From CAJQQY01 sp964352225 (lineage in GTDB: Bacteria > Bacteroidota > Bacteroidia > Chitinophagales > Saprospiraceae): DNA of 38,068 nt. The stretch covers positions 1-38,068 of the forward strand of contig CAYGRM010000017.1 of NCBI GenBank assembly GCA_964352225.1. Reading direction: 5' to 3'. Each line of letters opens with the position of its first letter. The stretch's first letter is position 1. Below the pieces are notes generated by a model that saw nothing but the letters and a program-made list of their open reading frames with translations, ran no database searches and was not told the DNA's origin. This document shows, piece after piece, positions 25,776 to 33,011 of the stretch. Both the position numbers and the translations under genes were made by a program.

Positions 25776-26957
25776 ATGAAAGAAGTTTATATCGTATCAG
25801 CAGTACGAACTCCAATGGGAAGTTTTGGAGGCGCATTATCTAGTTTCTCAGCAGTTCAATTAGGATCATTTGCTATTGAAGGTGCTTTGAAAAGAGCGAA
25901 GGTAAGTGCATCAAAAGTGCAAGAAGTTTACATGGGAAATGTTGTTTCAGCAGGTCTTGGTCAAGCACCAGCTCGACAAGCAGCTTTGGGTGCTGGTATC
26001 GGTAATAATGTTCCTTGTACCACTATCAATAAAGTTTGCTCTTCAGGAATGAAATCTATCATGATTGGAGCTGCCAATATTATGATTGGTCAAGCCGACA
26101 TCATCGTAGCAGGTGGAATGGAAAGCATGAGTAATATTCCTTTTTATGCACCAAAAATGCGATGGGGAAATAAATTTGGAAATGCACAATTCATCGACGG
26201 ACTTGTTCAAGATGGTTTGCAAGATGCTTATGGAAAAATGCCAATGGGAGTTTGTGCAGATGCAACTGCTACAAAGTATAACTTCACTCGGGAGCAACAA
26301 GATGCTTTCGCGATTCAATCTTACGAGCGAGCTGCAGCAGCAACTGACGATGGATCATTCGCAAATGAAATTGTTCCCATAACTGTTCCTCAAAGAAGAG
26401 GCGATGCTATCGTAGTATCACAAGATGAAGAATACAAAAATGTAAAATTCGAAAAAATACCTGCACTACGAGCAGCTTTCACCAAAGATGGAACGGTAAC
26501 TGCGGCGAATGCATCTACCATTAATGATGGAGCGTCCGCAGTAGTTTTAGCAAGTGCGGAAGCGGTAAAAAAATATAAATTAAAACCTGTCGCAAAAATT
26601 CTTTCTTTTGCAGATGCTGCTCACGAGCCAGAATGGTTCACCACAGCTCCTCCAAAAGCTGCTAAAAAAGCCATGAAATTAGCAGGTATCAAAAAATCAG
26701 ATATTGATTATTACGAAGTGAATGAAGCCTTCGCAGCAGTAACTATGGCATTCAATAAAGAGATGAGGTTGAAAGAAAATGTAGTAAATGTTTTTGGGGG
26801 TGCAGTTTCTTTGGGTCATCCACTTGGAGCTTCTGGAGCAAGAATTTTGACTACCTTAAATAATGTGTTGCATCAGAAAGATGCAAGTATTGGTTTGGCT
26901 GCAATTTGTAATGGTGGAGGTGGGGCTTCCTCGATGATTATTGAGCGAATCAAGTAA
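25776..26957 (+). CDS. Acetyl-CoA C-acetyltransferase (thiolase)
   Basis: At 393 residues the protein has the standard thiolase length. The nucleophile is C88 in TINKVCSSGMKS. The other signature sites are NEAFAAV, H348 in SLGHPLGASGAR, and the general base C378 in ICNGGGGASS. It condenses two acetyl-CoA to acetoacetyl-CoA or runs the reverse thiolysis, in the cytoplasm, for fatty acid or branched-chain breakdown or mevalonate-type and ketone-body pathways. The sequence alone does not decide between biosynthetic and degradative roles, but the length and the NKVCSSGMK motif favour the acetoacetyl-CoA type. No beta-oxidation partner is adjacent; it has its own -7 box and terminator. Confidence 0.96.
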   Translation: MKEVYIVSAVRTPMGSFGGALSSFSAVQLGSFAIEGALKRAKVSASKVQEVYMGNVVSAGLGQAPARQAALGAGIGNNVPCTTINKVCSSGMKSIMIGAANIMIGQADIIVAGGMESMSNIPFYAPKMRWGNKFGNAQFIDGLVQDGLQDAYGKMPMGVCADATATKYNFTREQQDAFAIQSYERAAAATDDGSFANEIVPITVPQRRGDAIVVSQDEEYKNVKFEKIPALRAAFTKDGTVTAANASTINDGASAVVLASAEAVKKYKLKPVAKILSFADAAHEPEWFTTAPPKAAKKAMKLAGIKKSDIDYYEVNEAFAAVTMAFNKEMRLKENVVNVFGGAVSLGHPLGASGARILTTLNNVLHQKDASIGLAAICNGGGGASSMIIERIK

Positions 26958-26984
26958 TTTGTTTTTGATATAATAAAGGTTAAC

Positions 26985-27022
26985 AACCCGAATTTTCTTC
27001 ATCAGAAAATTCGGGTTTTCTT
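26985..27022 (+). terminator. Intrinsic terminator of the thiolase gene
   Basis: AACCCGAATTTTCT (26985-26998) pairs perfectly with 27004-27017 around a 5-base loop, followed by TTCTTTT. Confidence 0.88.
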
Positions 27023-27207
27023 TTGTCTTCATGACATTCATTTAGATTAAAAAACTCCTTCTAAAATTATATCTCAGTAAAAACATTTAAACATAACTAA
27101 CTGAAAGTCAATTATTTAATCACCTCCTTTCAATAAAAAACAATATCCATTTCAAGGTTTTTACTTCAAAAAATCGTATCTTAGTCATCCACCAAAACAA
27201 GTGAATT

Positions 27208-28212
27208 ATGACTAAAACAAATCACCTGAGCAAGGGACATTTAGCCTTAATTTTTGGTGTCCCACTTTTAATGATTTTAGGAATTACTTACCTCACTTTT
27301 CTTCCTTCTTTTGCTTCGCAAAATCTTTCCTACGCAATCACTTTAGATTTAATGATCACCGTTCCGATTGTTTATTTTTTATTGATTCGGAAGACTGTAA
27401 TTCCAACAGGAACAGTTGTCACTTTTCTAATTTTAGGCGTAGTGATCGCATCCTACATTATTCCAAAAGAGCACCAAACGATTATTAGTTTTGCTAAGCA
27501 ATTTTTGATACCTGTCATTGAACTTTCCATTTTTACTCTGGTCGTTTTTAAAATTCGAAAAGTGTATAAAAGTTTCCAAGGTGCGAAAGAGAATGCTCCT
27601 GATTTTATGGAAACGCTTCGAATTGCAGTTGCAGAAATTTTACCGAAGAAAGTAGTGGAGCCTTTCGTTATGGAAATCGCAATGATCTACTATTGCTTTT
27701 TTGCATGGAAAAAACCAACCCTCCCTAACAATGCTTTTACATATCACAAAAGAAGTGACTTAGCATTAATTTTCGGGGTCTTCATCGGATTAATTTTAGT
27801 GGAAACTTTTGCTTTTCATATTTTAATTGAAAGATGGAGTCCAGTTGTTGCTTGGATTGGAACAAGTTTGAGTTTGTATTCTATGATTCAAATTATCGGT
27901 ATCATCAAATCTGCTTCTCGAAGACCTATCCTTTTAAAAGATGAAAAAGTAATCCTACGATTTGGGATGATGTCAGAAACTGAAGTTGCTTACGAAAATA
28001 TTGAACGAGTGGAACTAAGTCAACGAACAGTTAGCGATAATCCTTTGGCTAAAAAATTAGGCACAGAGCTTACGTCACATAATGTTGTCATTTATTTGAA
28101 AAAAGAAAATACCTTACGTGGACTTTTTGGAATAAAAAATAACTTCAACATTCTCTCTTTTTTTGTGGATGATCATAAAAAGTTTAAAGAAGAAATTAAC
28201 CAACGAATTTAG
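27208..28212 (+). CDS. Polytopic membrane protein of unknown function with PH-like tail
   Basis: The 334-residue product has about six hydrophobic helices: four in the N-terminal third (about 11-32, 41-60, 67-86, 96-115) and two after a cytoplasmic-looking loop (about 185-207 and 212-235). The C-terminal 90 residues are soluble, with a beta-rich pattern (DEKVILRFGMM, VAYENIERVELSQ, NVVIYLKKENTL) reminiscent of bacterial PH-like domains. No catalytic motif or named family is recognised. It might be a membrane-associated regulator or scaffold. The stop codon touches the first base of a palindrome shared with the next gene's leader. Cotranscription with the phosphodiester glycosidase gene (90 bases downstream) is possible. 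Confidence 0.75.
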   Translation: MTKTNHLSKGHLALIFGVPLLMILGITYLTFLPSFASQNLSYAITLDLMITVPIVYFLLIRKTVIPTGTVVTFLILGVVIASYIIPKEHQTIISFAKQFLIPVIELSIFTLVVFKIRKVYKSFQGAKENAPDFMETLRIAVAEILPKKVVEPFVMEIAMIYYCFFAWKKPTLPNNAFTYHKRSDLALIFGVFIGLILVETFAFHILIERWSPVVAWIGTSLSLYSMIQIIGIIKSASRRPILLKDEKVILRFGMMSETEVAYENIERVELSQRTVSDNPLAKKLGTELTSHNVVIYLKKENTLRGLFGIKNNFNILSFFVDDHKKFKEEINQRI

Positions 28213-28288
28213 CGTAACGGGACTTTCCAAGTCCCATAATGATCGTATTTTAAAGTTATTAAAACGGGACTTGAAAAATCCCGCTACG
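28213..28288. repeat. 23-base inverted repeat with nested palindromes
   Basis: CGTAACGGGACTTTCCAAGTCCC (arm 28213-28235, of which GGGACTT and AAGTCCC already pair with each other) matches the complement of 28266-28288 at 20 of 23 positions, around a 30-base spacer. The element begins directly after a stop codon and ends 13 bases before the next start. No T-tract. Confidence 0.88.
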
Positions 28289-28301
28289 TAAAAAATAAAA
28301 A

Positions 28302-29093
28302 ATGTCTAAAATCTTATTTCCAAAAGGAATAATAAATTTGATCTCCATCATTTGTTATTCCTTTTTTTTAAGCATCATTTGCACCTCTTGCTCCGCTCAG
28401 ACTACTCAACAAAGGGTAGTCGAAATCGATGCACAAGAAGTTACCTATCGTAATCAAAAATTCGATGTCGTAAAAATAGATTTACGAAAAACACCTTTTC
28501 AGTTTTTTTGGAAAAACAAAGATGGAAAACTCATCCGCAGTTTGGAAAACTTGAAAAAAGAAATTGAATCCGAAGGAAAAGAATTACTTTTTGCTATGAA
28601 TGCAGGCATGTATCAACGTGACCGAAATCCTCAAGGACTTTATATCGAAAATGGAAAAACCATAAAATCACTTGATACTTTAAAAGATGGTTATGGTAAT
28701 TTTTATCTTCAACCGAATGGCGTTTTTTTTATAAAAAATGATTCCGCAGGCGTTTTACCAAGTACTCTTTTTTCCGAAAAAAATATAAAACCAACTTGGG
28801 CAACTCAATCCGGCCCAATGCTTTTGATTAATGAAAAAGTCCATCCAGTTTTTAAAGAAGGCTCAACCAATTTGAATATTCGAAATGGCGTAGGCATAAT
28901 TTCCCAACATGAAATTGTATTTGTGATTTCACATCAAGAAGTGAACCTCTTTGACTTTGCTATGTTGTTTAAGGAAGAATTGAATTGCAAAAATGCGTTG
29001 TATCTCGACGGTTTCGTTTCAAGAGCTTATATTCCAAAATTGAATCGAAAGGATTTGGATGGAAATTTCGGGGTAATGATCGGTATTTATTAA
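28302..29093 (+). CDS. Phosphodiester glycosidase family (NAGPA-like) lipoprotein
   Basis: The N-terminus has a hydrophobic segment (about 9-27) ending in IICTSCSAQ, a likely lipobox with Cys30, so the 263-residue product is probably an outer or periplasmic lipoprotein. Residues about 95-263 match the NAGPA / DUF2233 fold: FAMNAGMYQRD, GLYIENGKTI, NGVFFIKND, ATQSGPMLLINEKV, IRNGVGII, ALYLDGFVSRAY and the closing GNFGVMIGIY. The Asn/Asp and Arg/Gly positions of the family are present. Members cleave sugar-phosphodiester bonds (GlcNAc-1-phosphodiester in animals), and bacterial ones likely act on exopolysaccharide or teichoic-like substrates; the true substrate is unknown. It is downstream of the polytopic membrane protein gene, with a palindrome between. 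Confidence 0.88.
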   Translation: MSKILFPKGIINLISIICYSFFLSIICTSCSAQTTQQRVVEIDAQEVTYRNQKFDVVKIDLRKTPFQFFWKNKDGKLIRSLENLKKEIESEGKELLFAMNAGMYQRDRNPQGLYIENGKTIKSLDTLKDGYGNFYLQPNGVFFIKNDSAGVLPSTLFSEKNIKPTWATQSGPMLLINEKVHPVFKEGSTNLNIRNGVGIISQHEIVFVISHQEVNLFDFAMLFKEELNCKNALYLDGFVSRAYIPKLNRKDLDGNFGVMIGIY

Positions 29094-29189
29094 TGGTAAA
29101 TGCTTAACGATGATTAATTAATAATGATCTATTAGTGAGCAAAACATTAGGAAAAAGTTAACTATTAACCATTCAGCATTAACCGTTAA
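29090..29189. repeat. Degraded long inverted repeat overlapping a stop codon
   Basis: TTAATGGTAAATGCTTAA at the 3' end of the gene is a partial complement of the TTAACC...CAGCATTAACCGTTAA region ending at 29189; about two thirds of 30 positions pair. It overlaps the stop codon of the glycosidase gene. Less certain than the others. Confidence 0.5.
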
Positions 29190-29195
29190 AATACT

Positions 29196-29203
29196 TATTT
29201 TTG
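29196..29203 (+). promoter_or_regulatory. -7 box of metF
   Basis: TATTTTTG matches TAnnTTTG 46 bases upstream of the start codon. No clear -33 TTG. Confidence 0.4.
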
Positions 29204-29249
29204 CCCCTTCAAAAAAACTCATCACATATTATAATAATTTTTTTTTACT

Positions 29250-30206
29250 ATGAAAGTAACGGAATATTTTGAGAAGGCGAATGGAGAAACATTAATCTCA
29301 TTCGAAGTTTTACCGCCACTCAAGGGAGGAAGTATGAAAGCCATTTTTGATGTTTTGGATCCCTTGATGGAATTCAAACCACCCTTTATTGATGTGACTT
29401 ACCATCGAGAAGATTTTATTTATAAGCAACGAGAAAGTGGATATTATGAAAAAGCTGCCATCCGAAAACGTCCCGGGACAGTTGGGATTTGTGCAGCTAT
29501 TATGCATCGATACGGAGTGGATGCTGTGCCTCATTTGTTGTGTGGAGGATTCACGAAAGAGGATACAGAAAATGCCTTGATTGATTTGAATTTCTTAAAT
29601 ATTAATAATGTGTTGGCGCTGCGAGGAGATGCTCGAAAGTTTGATGGGAGATTTATTGGCGAACCTGATGGTCATCATTTTGCCTTAGATTTAGTCAAAC
29701 AAATTAACGATATCAACAATGGAAAATACCTCGATAAAAATATCGAAAACGGAGTTCCTACTGATTTTTGTATCGGTATCGCCGGCTATCCCGAAAAGCA
29801 TTTTGAGTCACCCAACTTGGCAACTGATTTGGAATTCGCCAAACAAAAAGTAGATGCGGGAGCAGATTATATTGTCACCCAAATGTTTTTTGACAACGAA
29901 AAATACTTCGAGTATGTCGATGCTTGTCGTGCGATCGGAATTAATGTGCCGATTGTTCCAGGACTAAAACCATTGACTAAACAATATCAACTCAATTCGA
30001 TTCCTAGACTTTTTTATATCAATATGCCAGAAGCATTATCGAAAGAGATGACGAAAGCAAAAGATACGAACTCAAGAAAAGAAGTCGGCATCGAGTGGTT
30101 AATTGAACAATCCAAAGAGTTAAAGGCAAAAGGAGCTCCTTGCTTACATTATTATACCATGGGGGATGTGGAAACCATTCGAAGAGTTGCAGAAGCAGTT
30201 TATTAA
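29250..30206 (+). CDS. metF: 5,10-methylenetetrahydrofolate reductase
   Basis: The 318-residue TIM-barrel enzyme reduces 5,10-methylene-THF to 5-methyl-THF with FAD and NADH, supplying the methyl group for methionine synthase. Signature elements in order: E19 in ISFEVLPP (catalytic Glu), DVTYHRE, PHLLCGGFTKE, NNVLALRGDARK, GIAGYPEKH, DAGADYIVTQMFFDN (FAD and folate pocket), and VPIVPGLKPL. The length is slightly greater than E. coli MetF because of an insertion after the GD motif (about 130-165, HHFALDLVKQINDIN). No SAM-type riboswitch can be seen in the short leader. Neighbours are not methionine genes. Confidence 0.96.
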   Translation: MKVTEYFEKANGETLISFEVLPPLKGGSMKAIFDVLDPLMEFKPPFIDVTYHREDFIYKQRESGYYEKAAIRKRPGTVGICAAIMHRYGVDAVPHLLCGGFTKEDTENALIDLNFLNINNVLALRGDARKFDGRFIGEPDGHHFALDLVKQINDINNGKYLDKNIENGVPTDFCIGIAGYPEKHFESPNLATDLEFAKQKVDAGADYIVTQMFFDNEKYFEYVDACRAIGINVPIVPGLKPLTKQYQLNSIPRLFYINMPEALSKEMTKAKDTNSRKEVGIEWLIEQSKELKAKGAPCLHYYTMGDVETIRRVAEAVY

Positions 30207-30223
30207 TATTTGAAAAGGCAAAA

Positions 30224-30248
30224 CGCGGGACTTCAATTTAGGGAAGTC
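30224..30248. repeat. Partial copy of the GGGACTT palindrome
   Basis: CGCGGGACTTC followed nine bases later by AAGTC repeats the core of the 28213-28288 element (CGGGACTT...AAGTCCC) in the 3' flank of metF, suggesting a second, shortened copy. Confidence 0.5.
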
Positions 30249-30266
30249 TAAAAATTGTTTTATTTT

Positions 30267-30274
30267 TAGTTTTG
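30267..30274 (+). promoter_or_regulatory. -7 box of the histone-H1-like gene
   Basis: TAGTTTTG matches TAnnTTTG. It is 17 bases upstream of the first ATG (30292) and 50 upstream of the second (30325), so it slightly favours the second start. Confidence 0.35.
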
Positions 30275-30291
30275 AAATAAAACATTGAAAT

Positions 30292-31290
30292 ATGAAAATC
30301 ATCAAGCAGTTAAAAAAAGCAACTATGAGTAATAATAATAAAATCAAGAAAAAGCTTGCAAAGAAAATTGATAAAAAGATTTTGAAAGCATTGGAGGAAC
30401 GCTACCACAAAGCGAAAAAACAAAAGGAAGAAGCAAAGACAGCTTTTAAAATGGCAAAAGCTTTTTTTGAAAAAAATCAAGCAGAAAAGACATCGAAAAA
30501 AAAAGATAACGTTGATCAGACCAAATCACCTACCAAAACTAAAGCAGCAAAGCAACCCAAAACAAAAAAAACAGTTGCAAAAAAATCAACTTCGAAAAAG
30601 CCTGCAAGTAATGCAAAAGTGACTACTCTTAGTCAACTAGAGCCAACTAAAAAAAACATCAAACGATTGCCAAAGTCACTCAGAGTCAAAAAATCAAAAA
30701 CGACTCCTAAAGCTAAATCTACTTCCAAAAAAGGAAAAACAGCTCTACCTAAAAAAGTAGCTGTAAAAAAAACAGTTCTAAAAGTAGTTGAATCTACTCC
30801 TACAAAACCAGAACCAACTGCAAAACCTATAACTAAAAAAGTTACCACACCGCCAAAACCTGCAGCAAAACCTGTAACAAAAAAAGCACCTACTAAAAAA
30901 AATGTTGCTAATCCTAAATCCGAGACAAAACCTGTTGCAGAAAAAACTGCTCCTAAAAAAGCAGTCGCCCCTCGAAAATCTGTAGCAAAACCTGCAACAA
31001 AAAAAGTATCTGCTAAACCGACGATTACCAAAACTCAAATGGAAAATTTGAAAATAGTAGAAGGAATCGGTCCAGCTATTGAAAGAATCCTAAAATCGAA
31101 AGACATCAAAACTTTGGCTGATTTATCAAAAGCTAAAATTGGAGTTCTTAGAACAATTATGGCAGAAGCAGGTAGCCGATTTAAAATTCACAAACCTGAT
31201 ACTTGGGCTCGTCAAGCAAGATTGGCTGCTGCCGGAAAATTTGATGAATTAAAAGAATGGCAAAAAGAATTGAACGGAGGGAAGAGGTAA
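30292..31290 (+). CDS. Histone-H1-like Lys/Ala/Pro-rich protein with C-terminal helix-hairpin-helix domain
   Basis: The 332-residue product (321 if it starts at the ATG at 30325) has three parts. Residues 12-70 are a Lys/Glu-rich helix likely to coil. Residues about 75-245 are a low-complexity tail of repeated PKPAAKPVTKKAPTKK-like units, strongly basic like histone H1 or bacterial HctB/AlgP tails. Residues about 250-332 form a folded domain starting LKIVEGIGPAIERILKSK, a helix-hairpin-helix, followed by LADLSKAKIGVLRTIM and an AAAGKFDELKEWQKEL tail. This C-terminal domain is common in Bacteroidota, often attached to other proteins and sometimes annotated as L21- or DUF4332-like. It is probably a cytoplasmic DNA- or RNA-binding protein; the role is inferred. 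The DNA is repetitive but stays in frame. Confidence 0.85.
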   Translation: MKIIKQLKKATMSNNNKIKKKLAKKIDKKILKALEERYHKAKKQKEEAKTAFKMAKAFFEKNQAEKTSKKKDNVDQTKSPTKTKAAKQPKTKKTVAKKSTSKKPASNAKVTTLSQLEPTKKNIKRLPKSLRVKKSKTTPKAKSTSKKGKTALPKKVAVKKTVLKVVESTPTKPEPTAKPITKKVTTPPKPAAKPVTKKAPTKKNVANPKSETKPVAEKTAPKKAVAPRKSVAKPATKKVSAKPTITKTQMENLKIVEGIGPAIERILKSKDIKTLADLSKAKIGVLRTIMAEAGSRFKIHKPDTWARQARLAAAGKFDELKEWQKELNGGKR

Positions 31291-31297
31291 TCAGTTA

Positions 31298-31341
31298 GCA
31301 GTTGGCAGATAGCAGTAGGCCTACTGCTATCTGTTTACTGC
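31298..31341. repeat. 44-base inverted repeat with a perfect 28-base core
   Basis: CAGATAGCAGTAGG (31306-31319) joins its exact complement (31320-31333) with no loop; the stem extends outward to 22 bases per arm with 19 matches. It begins seven bases after a stop codon and has no T-tract. Confidence 0.9.
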
Positions 31342-31439
31342 CTACCGTAATCGGTTCTCCTTATTAGTGTTTTAGTATTAAAAAATAGAAAACAATCTAT
31401 ACATTGCATATTCTATTTCAAAAACCTAAAACAAGAATT

Positions 31440-32795
31440 ATGTATCCCAAATATTTACTCTTTTCATTCCTATCCATTTTTTCCTCCAATCTAGTCCAAG
31501 CCCAATGGCAACCTTCGGGTATCGATCTACTTCCTGACACTCAGCGAGTAGCCTCTATTTCTATTTTGAATGAAGAGGTAGTATGGGGAATTTCTTATTA
31601 TGATCGGATACCTGCCCCCGTTCCTAGTTCAACCATCCCTTGGGTTTTTCGCACGAATAATAGTGGAGAAGATTGGGAGGTTTATCCTATCCTCGAAGCA
31701 GAAGGTCGAATCTGCCAAGATATTTTTGTAATAAATGATAGTACTGCTTGGATTACTACCAATGGCTTGACTGCAGATAGTCTTCGTGGTTTATTTAAAA
31801 CTACTGATGGTGGACAATCATGGACTGAAAAATTTGATGGTGCAGCTGGAGGTGGATTCATTCATTTTTTTGACGACACAAGTGGTATTGCAATTCATGA
31901 CCAATTCATGGCACATACGATTGATGGAGGCGAAAACTGGGAAAACCTCTCTCCTATCGAACTTCCGCTTGGCTTTTCTGAAACTGCATTTTATACTGCA
32001 GCGAATAATGCCTTGGCCGCCGTTGGAGATACGATTTGGTTTGGTACTACTAGAGGTCAGGTGCTACGAAGCCATAATCGAGGAATAGATTGGGAGGTGC
32101 TCGAAACACCTTTTGAAAATGAAGATGTAATTGTTTCTACAGCCTTTCGAAATGCTCAAGAAGGAATGATTATTTCCTATGCAACTTTAATTCAAGATGT
32201 AATTTCATTTACGGATAGTACAAAAATAGCTTTGACTTTTGATGGTGGTGACACCTGGGAATTAGCTGATACGCTTTTCGATTTTAAAGTAAGTTGCATA
32301 ACTGCGATTCCAGGCTCCGAATATAAATTTCTAGGGGCAACCAATGGTCTTTCTACCATCACAACTGACACGGCTCAGACTTGGCAACATTTCAGTTATC
32401 GACCGTATAATGCCGTTGAATTTTTCAATTCAGAATTAGGTTGGGTAGGAAATAGTCAAACTTCGGCGGACTTCCCTGCAATTATGTATAAATGGGAAGG
32501 CGTTGTTTCCTCAAATAATTCGATTGCAAAAACAGATTTCAAAGTCAATATTTTTCCAAATCCATTCTCTGAATCATTTCAATTTGAAATGAATATTATC
32601 GATTTTGAAAAATACCGAATGGATAATTTAACCCTAGAGATTTTTGACCTTTTGGGAAAAAAAATCATCCGTCGAGAATTAGTTACTGCTCAATCCAATA
32701 TTCAGTTTCCTTCCATCTCTAATGGAATGTATTTTTATATTTTAAAAACAAAAAATGAAATACTTTCTAATGGAAATTTAATATTTCATCATTAA
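31440..32795 (+). CDS. Secreted BNR/YCF48-like propeller protein with T9SS type A sorting domain
   Basis: I choose ATG 31440 because it begins a clean signal peptide (MYPKYLLFSFLSIF, ending VQAQ); an in-frame ATG at 31404 would add 12 unlikely residues. The 451-residue protein has Asp-box/BNR-like motifs (RTNNSGEDWEV, KTTDGGQSWTE, HTIDGGENWEN, LTFDGGDTWEL) over about residues 30-360, as in YCF48/HCF136-like and sialidase-like propellers. A sorting domain starts near residue 375 (VNIFPNPFSESF, then LEIFDLLGKKII and SNGMYFYIL). The product is expected on the cell surface; binding partner unknown. A terminator follows 21 bases after the stop. Confidence 0.88.
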   Translation: MYPKYLLFSFLSIFSSNLVQAQWQPSGIDLLPDTQRVASISILNEEVVWGISYYDRIPAPVPSSTIPWVFRTNNSGEDWEVYPILEAEGRICQDIFVINDSTAWITTNGLTADSLRGLFKTTDGGQSWTEKFDGAAGGGFIHFFDDTSGIAIHDQFMAHTIDGGENWENLSPIELPLGFSETAFYTAANNALAAVGDTIWFGTTRGQVLRSHNRGIDWEVLETPFENEDVIVSTAFRNAQEGMIISYATLIQDVISFTDSTKIALTFDGGDTWELADTLFDFKVSCITAIPGSEYKFLGATNGLSTITTDTAQTWQHFSYRPYNAVEFFNSELGWVGNSQTSADFPAIMYKWEGVVSSNNSIAKTDFKVNIFPNPFSESFQFEMNIIDFEKYRMDNLTLEIFDLLGKKIIRRELVTAQSNIQFPSISNGMYFYILKTKNEILSNGNLIFHH

Positions 32796-32816
32796 TTTCC
32801 TAAAAAAACTCCTTTT

Positions 32817-32856
32817 AGCGGTGTTAGTTCAAATGAATTAACACCGCTTTTTTTTT
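32817..32856 (+). terminator. Intrinsic terminator of the BNR/YCF48-like gene
   Basis: AGCGGTGTTAGTTC pairs with GAATTAACACCGCT (one mismatch) around a 4-base loop, followed by a run of nine T. Confidence 0.88.
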
Positions 32857-33011
32857 GCTTGGAAAACTTACTTATACCCTTCTAGATAACATTATCCTGT
32901 CACATTTTTGACTACATCACATGAAAAATAATCTTAATAAAAAATACCTTCCCGAAATCCATTAAACTCACCCTAAAAACATTGACCTAAATATTCCAAT
33001 TTATTTATCCT

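Noticed and set aside
29203..29250. SAM-type riboswitch before metF
   Set aside because: The leader after the -7 box is only about 46 bases and shows no multi-stem core or terminator.
30780..31020. CRISPR-like or minisatellite array
   Set aside because: The periodicity is that of in-frame PKPAAKPVTKK-type codons of the histone-like gene. There are no regular spacers.
30633..31031. Minus-strand open frame rich in Gly, Phe and Val
   Set aside because: It is the mirror of Lys/Ala/Pro-rich codons of the plus-strand gene and has no independent features.
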